Below, piece by piece: positions 27,933 through 36,250 of a DNA stretch of 64,000 bases (its first letter is position 1; each line of letters opens with the position of its first letter). The position numbers and the translations under genes are program-made. Source of the DNA: Youngiibacter fragilis 232.1 (lineage in GTDB: Bacteria > Bacillota > Clostridia > Clostridiales > Clostridiaceae); the NCBI RefSeq assembly GCF_000495435.3, contig NZ_AXUN02000198.1, positions 124,001-188,000 of the forward strand. Reading direction: 5' to 3'. The notes under the pieces are model-generated. The model did not search any database. It was not told the origin of the DNA and was given only the letters and a program-made list of their open reading frames with translations.

Positions 27933-29243
27933 TTATTCAGCCGCGTGGAGATGTTCCTCGTGGATCGCAGCTTCTTCCTTCGCATCAGCAGCATCCTGCT
28001 TCTTGAAGAACGGGAAGTATATGACTACTGACATTGCGAGTATCAGCGCCTGAACTACGGCACCCTGCCAGCCTGTCACTATGAAGCCGGAGATTATCGG
28101 TGGTGTTGTCCATGGTGCCATGACTCCTGAGAATGGAGGCATGAAGCCTATGCTGATTGCCATGTAAGTTATGAAAGCAGCAAGTGCAGGTATTACCATG
28201 TAAGGTATCGCTATGAGAGGGTTCATTACTATCGGAAGTCCGAAGGTAACCGGCTCGTTGATGTTGAATACTCCGGGAACAAGAGCTATCTTACCCAGTG
28301 TCTTGTTCTTCGATGCCTTTGCGGCTATGAGCATTGCTATGACGAGACCTATTGTTATTCCTGTACCTGTCATTATTATGTAGTTATCCCAGAACTGCTT
28401 GGTTACTATCTTCGCTCCGTTTGCTATGGTAAGTGCAAGTCCGCTGTCAAGTATTGCCTGGTTTGCTGCGGTGTTTGCAAGGAATATTCCGTCCATTACG
28501 CCTGACACTATTGTGGTTCCGTGGATACCGAATATCCAGAAGAACGGTGCGAGAGCTGCAAGGAACATGATCGCAGGAAGCGAGTCAGTTACATTCTGAA
28601 GCGGGCTCTGAAGCACTTTGTAGATCCATGCCATGAAGTTGGTGTCCATGGAGTTGAAGATGATGAACAGGAGCATAGCGCCGGTGAAGATGATTGCCGC
28701 AGGGATAAGGGCTGCGAACTGCTTCGATACGCCTTCAGGAACTCCATCAGGCATCTTGATGGTGATCTTCATGTCGAGGAGCTTCGAGTAGATGGCTCCG
28801 ACGATAAGTCCTATGATGATGGCGGCGACCATTCCCTGTCCGCCTCCCCAGGCCTTGTCTATGATGTTTCCGATAGTTACGCCTGAAGCCGCATCAGTCT
28901 TTGATCCTGGTGAAAGGATGAGGAATGTGACCAGTGCGAGGAACCCTGAATTGAGTCCGTCATGGTTTGAAAGCTTCGCATAGTTGTATGCTATGGCTAT
29001 TACCGCAACAAGAGCTATGATGTTGAAGGTAGCTCCGTATACCTGGAAGAGAGGTGTCCTGAAGTTCTCACCGAATATTGATATGATGAAGTTGTTTATC
29101 GCAGGGCTCGGGAGCTGTGCGAGAAGGAGGAATATCGATCCTATCATTGTGAGTGGAAGTGTGAATATGATACCGTCTTTGAGTGCCCTGACTGCTTTGG
29201 TGTTGACAAAGGTCATTACGCCGTTTACAATTTTTTCTCCCAT
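27933..29243 (-). CDS. PTS cellobiose/lactose-type IIC subunit, copy 1
   Basis: A 436-residue integral membrane sugar channel of the phosphotransferase system. About ten hydrophobic segments are visible; GVFNINEPVTFGLPIVMNPLI is the conserved IIC substrate loop. It translocates a beta-glucoside while IIB phosphorylates it. It is nearly identical to the copy at 30503-31816 apart from short differences (for example PSPAINNFIISIFGEN versus PSDAINNFLASVFGEN). The start ATG follows AAGGAG. Confidence 0.95.
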   Translation of the reverse strand: MGEKIVNGVMTFVNTKAVRALKDGIIFTLPLTMIGSIFLLLAQLPSPAINNFIISIFGENFRTPLFQVYGATFNIIALVAVIAIAYNYAKLSNHDGLNSGFLALVTFLILSPGSKTDAASGVTIGNIIDKAWGGGQGMVAAIIIGLIVGAIYSKLLDMKITIKMPDGVPEGVSKQFAALIPAAIIFTGAMLLFIIFNSMDTNFMAWIYKVLQSPLQNVTDSLPAIMFLAALAPFFWIFGIHGTTIVSGVMDGIFLANTAANQAILDSGLALTIANGAKIVTKQFWDNYIIMTGTGITIGLVIAMLIAAKASKNKTLGKIALVPGVFNINEPVTFGLPIVMNPLIAIPYMVIPALAAFITYMAISIGFMPPFSGVMAPWTTPPIISGFIVTGWQGAVVQALILAMSVVIYFPFFKKQDAADAKEEAAIHEEHLHAAE

Positions 29244-29325
29244 TTTTTCTCTCCTTAGTATTATTATTTTATATTAGTGCAATTGGAAACATGTAAATGA
29301 ATATGTATCAATATGATGATTGCGG

Positions 29326-29339
29326 CAGCCTTAAGGCTG
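29326..29339 (-). other. IIB-IIC intercistronic hairpin, cassette A
   Basis: CAGCC-TTAA-GGCTG palindrome. A similar CAGCC/GGCTG hairpin preceded by ATGATGATT lies at the same place in the second cassette (31914-31932), suggesting a conserved processing or expression element. Confidence 0.5.
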
Positions 29340-29358
29340 TCAGATCGCGGGCTTAACG

Positions 29359-29670
29359 CTACTTCTTTGTTGCAGCAAGCTTCTCAGCAAGTGCAAGGAC
29401 CTTGACTCCGTTCATCATGCCGTAGTCTGCAGGCGGGATGACATCTACCGGTACGTTGTACTTTTCGCATTCAGCGGATACCTTCTTAAGTGCGAACCTT
29501 ATCTGCGGCCCCAGAAGGATGACATCCGCACCAGGCGCTACCTTGGTAAGCTGTGACTCAGAGTAAGCTGCGATATCTGCATCGAGACCCTTTGCCTTTG
29601 CAGCCTCCTGCATCTTCTTTACCAGCATGCTTGTGGACATTCCTGCCGCACAGAGTAATACTATTTTCAT
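29359..29670 (-). CDS. PTS cellobiose/lactose-type IIB subunit, copy 1
   Basis: A 103-residue phosphocarrier; the phosphorylated Cys is in LLCAAGMSTS and the core is DVILLGPQIRFALKK. It accepts phosphate from IIA and passes it to the sugar during transport through IIC. It is second in operon A, 15 bp after IIA, and closely similar to the IIB at 31946-32260. Confidence 0.95.
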   Translation of the reverse strand: MKIVLLCAAGMSTSMLVKKMQEAAKAKGLDADIAAYSESQLTKVAPGADVILLGPQIRFALKKVSAECEKYNVPVDVIPPADYGMMNGVKVLALAEKLAATKK

Positions 29671-29685
29671 TTTTTTCCTCCCTTT

Positions 29686-30006
29686 CTATTTCTTTGCTTC
29701 GATCAGGTCCTGGATTGACTTTCTCATTTCAATCAGCTGAGCGATAAGGTTCTTTTCCGAGATTGCCGTCATAAGGTGATCCTGGCTGTGTATGAAGAGT
29801 GCGGAGATTTCAACCTTCTCACCGCTTGCTTCCTTGAAAAGGAACGATGTCTGTGCCTCATGTGCCTTCTCCATCGCGTCGTTCGCTTTTGTTATGCTCT
29901 CCCTAGCTTCATCAAACTTACCTTCGTTTGCAAGGCTTAATGCCTCATAGGCATGGAACCTTACATCACCGGAATCGATTATGATCTGCATTATGAGTTC
30001 TTCCAA
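29686..30006 (-). CDS. PTS cellobiose/lactose-type IIA subunit, copy 1
   Basis: A 106-residue helical phosphocarrier of the lactose/cellobiose IIA family. The active His is in FIHSQDHLMTAISE, and the N-terminus has the helical motif IMQIIIDSGDVRFHAYEAL. The start is best placed at the TTG at 30006, preceded by AAAGGAGG with 8-bp spacing. It is first in operon A behind the sigma-54 promoter at 30041-30056. A second copy lies at 32276-32599. Confidence 0.93.
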   Translation of the reverse strand: MEELIMQIIIDSGDVRFHAYEALSLANEGKFDEARESITKANDAMEKAHEAQTSFLFKEASGEKVEISALFIHSQDHLMTAISEKNLIAQLIEMRKSIQDLIEAKK

Positions 30007-30040
30007 TGCATTCGCCTCCTTTGTTCTACACTCTACATAT

Positions 30041-30056
30041 AGCAATTGCCGTGCCA
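30041..30056 (-). promoter_or_regulatory. Sigma-54 (-24/-12) promoter of PTS operon A
   Basis: On the minus strand TGGCACGGCAATTGCT reproduces the RpoN consensus TGGCACG-N4-TTGCW, with GG at -24 and GC at -12. It is 35 bp before the IIA start codon. The sigma-54-dependent LevR-type activator at 33139-35802 is the obvious partner. Confidence 0.85.
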
Positions 30057-30160
30057 AAACACTGCAAAACACAGGGGAATATAATTGCGAATCAACCAAA
30101 CAGCCCGTACAGCGGGTTTCAAGCGGACAAGAATTTTTAAGTAAAAACATGATATTAAAC

Positions 30161-30394
30161 AGTGTTTCGCATTGTATCGATAGTCAGTTATAGTGTTTCG
30201 GTCAATTTCCCCAGTGTTTCAAAAAATGGCCATAAAACACTAAAACAAAACTCTTGAAAACATTAACATTAAGAACCAAACAGAAGGACAAGCCAAAAAC
30301 TAAGTAAAACAATTTCGTTTATGACTGAAAAAGCTGAAATTATGATTGAAATTGTGTGGATTGGAGTGATTATGACCGGAATTTCCGAAACACT
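30161..30394 (-). promoter_or_regulatory. Cluster of AGTGTTT(C) boxes upstream of the sigma-54 promoter
   Basis: AGTGTTTC occurs at 30161-30168, 30192-30199 and 30213-30220. The reverse form AAACACT occurs at 30235-30241 and 30388-30394. TAGTGTTTCG (30191-30200) and CGAAACACTA (30386-30395) are exact inverse copies. The boxes lie about 105 to 340 bp upstream of the promoter, where activators of sigma-54 bind. AAACACT also occurs in the activator's own promoter (33091-33097). The rest of the 30007-30502 gap is AT-rich and holds no convincing gene. Confidence 0.6.
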
Positions 30395-30430
30395 ATCCAA
30401 AATGAGGTGAGTTTATTGGTAACGAGGAAA

Positions 30431-30457
30431 TTAAAAGAAGGAAGCGTTTCCGCTTCC
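30431..30457 (-). terminator. Terminator of PTS operon B
   Basis: On the minus strand GGAAGCG-GAAA-CGCTTCC is followed by TTCTTTTAATTT. It lies about 45 bp after the IIC copy 2 stop. Confidence 0.78.
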
Positions 30458-30502
30458 CTCATGAAGTAAGTGTCTCACTTCCTTCTAAAAACCTTTATTC
30501 AG

Positions 30503-31816
30503 TTATTCTTCAGTATGGTGTAGGTGTTCCTCGTGGATTGCAGCCTCTTCCTTGGCGTCGTTGGCATCCTGCTTCTTGAAGAACGGGAAGTATACGACAA
30601 CCGACATTGCGAGTATCAGTGCCTGGACTACAGCGCCCTGCCAGCCTGTTACTATGAAGCCGGAGATGATAGGTGGTGTTGTCCATGGTGCCATGACTCC
30701 TGAGAATGGAGGCATGAAGCCTATGCTTATTGCAGTGTATGTGATAAGCGCTGCAAGCGCCGGTATTACCATGTAAGGTACCGCGATAAGCGGGTTCATT
30801 ACTATAGGAAGACCGAAGGTTACCGGCTCGTTGATGTTGAATACCCCTGGAACGAGAGCTATCTTTCCGAGAGTCTTGTTCTTTGCAGCCTTAGCTGTGA
30901 ACAGCATTGCAACGACAAGACCTATTGTTATTCCCGTACCTGTCATTATTATGTAGTTATCCCAGAACTGCTTGGTTACAATCTTGGCTCCGTTTGCTAT
31001 CGTGAGGGCCATTCCGCTGTCAAGGATAGCCTGGTTGGCTGCAGTGTTAGCAAGGAATATGCCTTCCATGACTCCATTGACTATCGTTGTTCCGTGGATA
31101 CCGAAGATCCAGAAGAACGGGGCGAGAGCTGCCAGGAACATGATTGCAGGAAGCGAGTCTGTTACGTTCTGCAGCGGGCTCTGGAGAACCTTGTATATCC
31201 ATGCCATGAAGTTCGTGTTCATGGAATTGAAGAGGATGAAAAGGAGCATAGCGCCTGTGAATATGATTCCGGCAGGAATCAGGGCTGCAAACTGTTTCGA
31301 TACGCCTTCAGGAACTCCGTCAGGCATCTTTATCGTAAGGTTCATGTCGAGAAGCTTGGAATATATTGCACCGACAACAAGTCCTATGATGATGGCGGCG
31401 ACCATTCCCTGTCCGCCTCCCCAGGCCTTGTCAATGATGTTTCCTATTGTTACTCCCGATGCTGCGTCTGTTTTGGATCCTGGAGCGAGGATAAGGAATG
31501 TGACGAGTGCCAGGAATCCAGCCATGAGACCGTCATGGTTGCAAAGCTTCGCATACTGGTATGCGATGGCTATGACTGCAACGAGCGCGATGATGTTGAA
31601 TGTTGCTCCATATACCTGGAAAAGCGGGGTCCTGAAATTCTCGCCGAATACTGATGCAAGAAAGTTGTTGATGGCGTCACTCGGAAGCTGTGCCAGGAGC
31701 AGGAAGATAGAACCAATCATGGTGAGCGGAAGAGTGAATATGATACCATCCTTCAGTGCGCGTACGGCCTTGGTATTGACGAAGGTCATTACGCTGTTTA
31801 CAATCTTTTCACCCAT
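30503..31816 (-). CDS. PTS cellobiose/lactose-type IIC subunit, copy 2
   Basis: A 437-residue membrane channel, nearly identical over its whole length to the copy at 27933-29243, with differences mostly conservative. It has the same GVFNINEPVTFGLP loop and the same C-terminal EEAAIHEEHLH tail. It is last in operon B. The pair is best explained by duplication of an IIA-IIB-IIC cassette. The start ATG has AAGGAG upstream. Confidence 0.95.
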   Translation of the reverse strand: MGEKIVNSVMTFVNTKAVRALKDGIIFTLPLTMIGSIFLLLAQLPSDAINNFLASVFGENFRTPLFQVYGATFNIIALVAVIAIAYQYAKLCNHDGLMAGFLALVTFLILAPGSKTDAASGVTIGNIIDKAWGGGQGMVAAIIIGLVVGAIYSKLLDMNLTIKMPDGVPEGVSKQFAALIPAGIIFTGAMLLFILFNSMNTNFMAWIYKVLQSPLQNVTDSLPAIMFLAALAPFFWIFGIHGTTIVNGVMEGIFLANTAANQAILDSGMALTIANGAKIVTKQFWDNYIIMTGTGITIGLVVAMLFTAKAAKNKTLGKIALVPGVFNINEPVTFGLPIVMNPLIAVPYMVIPALAALITYTAISIGFMPPFSGVMAPWTTPPIISGFIVTGWQGAVVQALILAMSVVVYFPFFKKQDANDAKEEAAIHEEHLHHTEE

Positions 31817-31913
31817 GTTATTCTCTCCTTGTCATTGAATTTTGTCGCAAGCAAAAAGCGCAGAAAAATTCAGGAAAGCCATGATGTCTTATGTATGATA
31901 CATGATGATTCCT

Positions 31914-31932
31914 GCAGCCTGAAAGCGGCTGC
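31914..31932 (-). other. IIB-IIC intercistronic hairpin, cassette B
   Basis: GCAGCC/GGCTGC with a 7-nt loop, the counterpart of the hairpin at 29326-29339. Confidence 0.5.
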
Positions 31933-31945
31933 GCAATGTTCTGTA

Positions 31946-32260
31946 TTATTTTTTTGCTGCAGCAATCTTCTCGGCGAGTGCAAGTACCTTGACTCCGTTC
32001 ATCATGCCGTAGTCAGCAGGTGGGATGACGTCTACCGGTACGTTGAATTTCTCAGCTTCAGCGGTTATCTTCTTGAGGGCAAACCTTATCTGAGGCCCGA
32101 GAAGGATGACGTCAGCCGTAGGGCCGACCTTTGCAAGCTGCGATTCGGGGTATGCGGCAATTTCAGCCTCAAGCCCCTTGGCTTTTGCGGCCTCCTGCAT
32201 CTTCTTGACGAGCATGCTCGTGGACATGCCTGCTGCGCATAGAAGTACGATTTTCAACAT
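31946..32260 (-). CDS. PTS cellobiose/lactose-type IIB subunit, copy 2
   Basis: A 104-residue phosphocarrier with the active Cys in LLCAAGMSTS. It is close to copy 1 at 29359-29670 and sits between IIA and IIC copy 2, so the cassette order IIA-IIB-IIC is preserved. Confidence 0.95.
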   Translation of the reverse strand: MLKIVLLCAAGMSTSMLVKKMQEAAKAKGLEAEIAAYPESQLAKVGPTADVILLGPQIRFALKKITAEAEKFNVPVDVIPPADYGMMNGVKVLALAEKIAAAKK

Positions 32261-32275
32261 TTTTCCTTCCTCCCT

Positions 32276-32599
32276 TTAGTTATTTTTGGCTTCGATAAGG
32301 TCCTGGATGGACTTTCTCATCTCTATGAGCTGAGCGATGAGGTTCTTTTCCGAGATCGCTGTCATCAGGTGGTCCTGGCTGTGTACGAACAGAGCTGAAA
32401 TCTCGACCTTTTCACCGTTTGCTTCCTTGAAGAGGACTGATGTCTGTGCCTCATGTGCCTTCTCCATTGCCTCGTTGGCCCTCTTTATGCTCTCCCGTGC
32501 TTCCTCGAACTTACCTTCATTTGCAAGTGTCAGAGCCTCGTAGGCATGGTACCTTACGTCGCCGGAATCGATTATGATCTGCATTATGAGTTCTTCCAA
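32276..32599 (-). CDS. PTS cellobiose/lactose-type IIA subunit, copy 2
   Basis: A 107-residue IIA protein with the active His in FVHSQDHLMTAISE. It is nearly identical to copy 1. The start is probably the TTG at 32599, 8 bp after AGGAGG; a GTG three codons earlier overlaps the Shine-Dalgarno site. The same arrangement is found in copy 1, so the leader was duplicated too. Confidence 0.93.
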   Translation of the reverse strand: MEELIMQIIIDSGDVRYHAYEALTLANEGKFEEARESIKRANEAMEKAHEAQTSVLFKEANGEKVEISALFVHSQDHLMTAISEKNLIAQLIEMRKSIQDLIEAKNN

Positions 32600-32682
32600 T
32601 ACATTCACCTCCTTGTTATTTTTGAAATATCCAGTTTCAATCAGATGTCTGATATTTTCACCGTGAGAGCTGCATGTTCCAG

Positions 32683-32994
32683 CTATTCCTTGGCAGTAAG
32701 CCTTATGGCCTGTTCAAGGACCTTCGCCCCGTTCATCATTCCATAGTCCTGAGGCGTTATTACCTCGACAGGTATCTTGTACTTCTCGCATTCCGCCGCT
32801 ATCTTCTTCAGGGCGAACCTGATCTGGGGTCCTATCAGGACAACGTCAGCGGTGGGAACGTACTTCGTGAGCTGAGACTCGGGATATGCGCTCACCTTCA
32901 GTTCGATGTTTTTTGCCCTTGCCGCATCCTCCATTTTCCTTATAAGCATGCTTGTAGACATCCCGGCTGCACAGAACAATACAACTTTCAACAT
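32683..32994 (-). CDS. PTS cellobiose/lactose-type IIB subunit, copy 3
   Basis: A 103-residue IIB with the active Cys in LFCAAGMSTS and VVLIGPQIRFALKK. It is more distant from copies 1 and 2 than they are from each other. As first gene of operon B it gives that operon two IIB proteins with one IIA and one IIC, which suggests that two sugar specificities may share the channel. Confidence 0.94.
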   Translation of the reverse strand: MLKVVLFCAAGMSTSMLIRKMEDAARAKNIELKVSAYPESQLTKYVPTADVVLIGPQIRFALKKIAAECEKYKIPVEVITPQDYGMMNGAKVLEQAIRLTAKE

Positions 32995-33039
32995 AAAATC
33001 TACCTCCGAACATGTTCTTTGATGATGACCGCTTTCAAG

Positions 33040-33053
33040 TGAAAACGATAAAA
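33040..33053. promoter_or_regulatory. cre-like site before PTS operon B
   Basis: TGAAAACGATAAAA fits the CcpA consensus TGWNANCGNTNWCA except at one position. It lies between the likely -10 (TATAAT on the minus strand, 33066-33071) and the first gene, where CcpA/P-Ser-HPr would block transcription. Confidence 0.5.
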
Positions 33054-33065
33054 CTCTTCAAAACA

Positions 33066-33071
33066 ATTATA
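33066..33071 (-). promoter_or_regulatory. -10 element of PTS operon B
   Basis: TATAAT on the minus strand, 72 bp before the IIB copy 3 start; the -35 is poor. No sigma-54 signature is visible here, unlike operon A. Confidence 0.5.
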
Positions 33072-33077
33072 CTACAC

Positions 33078-33106
33078 TTGAAACAATATAAAACACTATG
33101 TATTAT
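33078..33106 (+). promoter_or_regulatory. Sigma-A promoter of the LevR-type regulator
   Basis: TTGAAA (33078-33083), a 17-bp spacer and TATTAT (33101-33106). An AAACACT box (33091-33097), as found upstream of the sigma-54 promoter, lies in the spacer and may mediate autoregulation. Confidence 0.65.
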
Positions 33107-33138
33107 GGAGAAAGATATGAATTTTTAGTGAGGTTATG

Positions 33139-35802
33139 ATGAAGAGGATAGATAAGGTATACTCAAGGCTCTGTGAATACAAGAACCAGGACGGCGTGGA
33201 TGCCAACACGCTGTCGGAAGCTTTGGGACTTACAAGGGCCAATGTAAGCTTCGACCTGAACAGGCTGTATGAGGAAGGAAGGGTGATGAAGCTCTCAGGG
33301 AGGCCTGTGAAGTTCATTGCCGGAATAAATGTCAACAGCCTGCACAAGGGTGTAACAAGCGAGCTGGACAGGCTGGGTAAGGAAAGTCCCAGCCTCAAGA
33401 CGGTTGTCGACCACGCCAAGGCAGCGATACTCTATCCTCCAAAGGGGATGCACAGCATAATCCTGGGAGATACCGGAGTCGGGAAATCCACATTCGCTTC
33501 ACTGATGTACAAGTATGCCGTGGAATCAGGGGTGAAGTCAAAGAACTCCCCGTTCATAGTCTTCAACTGCGCAGATTACGCGAATAATCCCCAGCTGCTC
33601 ACAGCACAGCTTTTCGGAGTCAGGAAGGGTGCGTTCACAGGAGCGGACCAGGATAGGGAAGGGCTGCTTGAAAAGGCTGACAACGGGATACTGTTCCTTG
33701 ATGAGGTGCACAGGCTCCCGCCTGAAGGCCAGGAGGCCCTCTTCGTGTTCCTTGACAAGGGTACCTTCAGGAGAGTCGGGGATCCGGAGGACAGGACTTC
33801 AAATGTGCTTATAATCACAGCTACCACGGAAAACCCTACATCTGCCCTACTAAAGACCTTCACCAGAAGGATACCGATGACACTGAGGATACCTTCACTA
33901 AAGGAAAGGGCGATAGATGAGAGGCTCGGACTCGTAAAGACCTTCTTCAGGGAGGAGGCGGCAAGGATAGGCCATGAGATACACGTGTCCATGAACCTGA
34001 TGAAGGCCCTTCTCATGTACGAGACAACAGGAAACGTGGGACAGCTTAAGAATGACATACAGATAGTGACAGCCAAGTCCTATGCTGAGTTCCTGACCGG
34101 GAAGAGGTCGAAGGTGGAGCTCTGGAGCGCTGACCTTCCGCTTTACATCAAGGAAAGCCTGTTCAACGAGAGGGGCTACAGGGACATTTGGAACCGGCTG
34201 TTCGAGGATGACCTGGACAGCTTCACCTTCGGGAACGGAAGCAAGGTCCAGTCACTCACGACGAAGGAAAACACGATATACGACTTCATAGAGAGGAAAA
34301 TAGGGGAGCTGAAGATCAGGGGAGTTGACGAGAAGGAGATAGATACCCTGATGGAAGGGTACATATCGGAATTTGTCAGCACCTACATCGAGAAGAACAA
34401 GGACGGCCTGACAAAGGCGAACCTTGCCAACATAGTAGGCTCGGACATCATGGAGCTAAGCGACAGGATATACTCCCATGCGATCTCGAACCTTGGGATA
34501 CAGTACAACGGGAATACCTTCGTGGCTCTGGCACTGCATCTCTTCGCCCTGCTCCAGAGGGTCAACCAGGGCTCCCAGATCGAGAATCCCCAGGTAAGGG
34601 TAATAAAGAGGAAATATCCTGAACAGTTCGCTGTAGCGCTTGAATGCCTCAACATGATAAGGATAAGTACCGGCCTTGAGATATTTGAAGATGAGGCGGC
34701 ATTCCTTGCACTGTTCTGGCTTCCGGCTGATGAAACCATCAAGGCAAAGGACAGGGTAAGGATAGTTGTGATCGCCCATGGGGGAAGCACTGCAAGCTCC
34801 ATGGTGGATGTGGCGACCAAGCTCCTTGGTGAAAGCTGGGCGCACCCTATCGATGCGGCAATAGAGGTAAGCCCTCAGGTCATCTTCGACAGGCTAAGGA
34901 AGCATGTTTCAGAGAATCCGACTACAGAGGGCTATCTCCTGATGGTTGACATGGGCAGCCCCACTAATTTCGGCATGGAGATTGAAGAGGAATTCGGGGT
35001 GCATGTCAAGACGCTTCCCCTTGTCTCGACCCTCCACGTGCTTGATGCCACTAGGAAGGCGATTTCAGGGGTAAGCCTCGATGAGATCTACAGGGACACG
35101 ATAGCGGTCACTCCGCAGAGCATGATACCGGGCCTCTACCAGAACGAGGAGCAGGCTGCAAGGTATGTGATCCTTACCGCGTGCCTTACGGGCGAAGGGA
35201 GCTCGCAGGTGATGAAGAGCTTCCTCAAGTCAAACCTCCAGTACAACAAGAGCCTTTTTGAAATCATGGCGATAAATGCCATCGACAGGGAATCTCTGGT
35301 CAGCAAGGTAAAAAGGATAAATGAAGAAAGGCCGGTAGTGAGCCTTGTCTCATCAATACCTGTGGAGATGGACATCAAGTCATATTCTCTGACCGAGGTT
35401 CTGTCCCTCAGCGCAATAAAGGAGATACAGGCTGAGATCGACCTCAAGACGCTGATTGTCAACATGGACCAGGTGCTGAAGGATGTGCTTGTGTCAATAA
35501 AGGAGGATGGTCTGAACTACAGGGTGCATGACCTCATCAAGGGCATGGAGAGGGACCTTAAGTCCGTCATACCCTCAGACATGCTGCCGGGAGTGATAAT
35601 ACACGTAGCCTGCATGGTTGACAGGCTGGTGTCGGGAGAGCCTGTCACTCCATTTGAAGGAAAGGATGAGTACATATCCGGGAACTGGGAGCGGTACGAC
35701 ATAGTTGAGAAGGCTCTCGCGGGATTTGCCGCCAAATACGGTGTGAAGGTTTCAAACGATGAGATATGCTTCGTGATGAAATTCTTTGAGAAGGATGAAT
35801 GA
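33139..35802 (+). CDS. LevR/CelR-type sigma-54-dependent PRD transcriptional activator
   Basis: An 887-residue cytoplasmic activator controlled by the PTS. Domains in order: a winged helix (1-60); an AAA+ module (95-330) with Walker A GDTGVGKST, the sigma-54 contact loop GAFTGA near 165 and Walker B ILFLDE; PRD1 (about 430-530) with His in IYSHAI and ALHLF; an EIIA-Man-like domain (541-660) with the phosphorylatable His in VIAHGGSTASS; an EIIB-like stretch with Cys in TACLTGEG; and PRD2 (about 770-880). Phosphorylation at these sites would report sugar flux. It is divergent from operon B and 3 kb from the sigma-54 promoter of operon A. A second possible ATG lies at 33136. Confidence 0.95.
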   Translation: MKRIDKVYSRLCEYKNQDGVDANTLSEALGLTRANVSFDLNRLYEEGRVMKLSGRPVKFIAGINVNSLHKGVTSELDRLGKESPSLKTVVDHAKAAILYPPKGMHSIILGDTGVGKSTFASLMYKYAVESGVKSKNSPFIVFNCADYANNPQLLTAQLFGVRKGAFTGADQDREGLLEKADNGILFLDEVHRLPPEGQEALFVFLDKGTFRRVGDPEDRTSNVLIITATTENPTSALLKTFTRRIPMTLRIPSLKERAIDERLGLVKTFFREEAARIGHEIHVSMNLMKALLMYETTGNVGQLKNDIQIVTAKSYAEFLTGKRSKVELWSADLPLYIKESLFNERGYRDIWNRLFEDDLDSFTFGNGSKVQSLTTKENTIYDFIERKIGELKIRGVDEKEIDTLMEGYISEFVSTYIEKNKDGLTKANLANIVGSDIMELSDRIYSHAISNLGIQYNGNTFVALALHLFALLQRVNQGSQIENPQVRVIKRKYPEQFAVALECLNMIRISTGLEIFEDEAAFLALFWLPADETIKAKDRVRIVVIAHGGSTASSMVDVATKLLGESWAHPIDAAIEVSPQVIFDRLRKHVSENPTTEGYLLMVDMGSPTNFGMEIEEEFGVHVKTLPLVSTLHVLDATRKAISGVSLDEIYRDTIAVTPQSMIPGLYQNEEQAARYVILTACLTGEGSSQVMKSFLKSNLQYNKSLFEIMAINAIDRESLVSKVKRINEERPVVSLVSSIPVEMDIKSYSLTEVLSLSAIKEIQAEIDLKTLIVNMDQVLKDVLVSIKEDGLNYRVHDLIKGMERDLKSVIPSDMLPGVIIHVACMVDRLVSGEPVTPFEGKDEYISGNWERYDIVEKALAGFAAKYGVKVSNDEICFVMKFFEKDE

Positions 35803-35838
35803 ACAAGAGCCGGATGATCTGTCATCCGGCTCTTGTTC
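35801..35838. terminator. Bidirectional terminator overlapping both stop codons
   Basis: A perfect 17-bp stem (35801-35817 with 35822-35838) has a 4-nt loop. Its left foot contains the end of the regulator's TGA and its right foot the stop of the convergent membrane-protein gene. Confidence 0.8.
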
Positions 35839-36250
35839 ACTTGAGTCCCGCCTTTTCCTTAAGCTTCTGCACGAATTCCCTGCGTACAGGCTCATCCATG
35901 GGCTCGAGCATGATCTTGACATCCTGCCCTTCCTTGAGGACGATCGTCACCTGGTCCTTGAACTGCCTGACCTGCCTCATGTTGGAGTATGCTATTGCGG
36001 GCTTCCTGAAGACGGAGGACATGACCCTCAAAGACTTCTCCTCAAGCCTGAGGTAGACACCGCCGTTCCTTGTGAATGCGGTGTAGGCCGCAAGCGCAAG
36101 TGCGAACTCGACCGCTGAAAGAGGTATCAGAAAATACCACTTGAGCGCATCACCGCTGATTGCGACAAATGCAAGCACCAGGCATGCAAGGACTGTCCAT
36201 GCTATCCCTGATATCAGATATTCCTTTTTCTTCCTTATCCGAAAATCCAT
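35837..36250 (-). CDS. Small membrane protein with PH-like domain
   Basis: A 137-residue protein of unknown function. Two hydrophobic segments (about 12-32 and 38-58) are followed by a soluble beta-rich domain (GGVYLRLEEKSLRVMSSVFRKPAIAYSNMRQVRQFKDQVTI) resembling bacterial PH/YcxB-like domains. The ATG at 36250 follows GGGGG. It is divergent from the ABC-F gene and appears monocistronic. Confidence 0.7.
   Translation of the reverse strand: MDFRIRKKKEYLISGIAWTVLACLVLAFVAISGDALKWYFLIPLSAVEFALALAAYTAFTRNGGVYLRLEEKSLRVMSSVFRKPAIAYSNMRQVRQFKDQVTIVLKEGQDVKIMLEPMDEPVRREFVQKLKEKAGLK

Noticed and set aside
30321-30410. A 29-codon open frame in the PTS intergenic region that reads like a hydrophobic peptide (MTEKAEIMIEIVWIG...).
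   Set aside because: No Shine-Dalgarno site, no conserved partner visible, and it lies among the regulatory boxes.
30972-31838. A 288-codon open frame antisense to the second IIC gene, with a partial counterpart opposite the first IIC gene.
   Set aside because: It mirrors the codon bias of the real IIC genes on the other strand and has no ribosome site; presence in both copies follows from the duplication.
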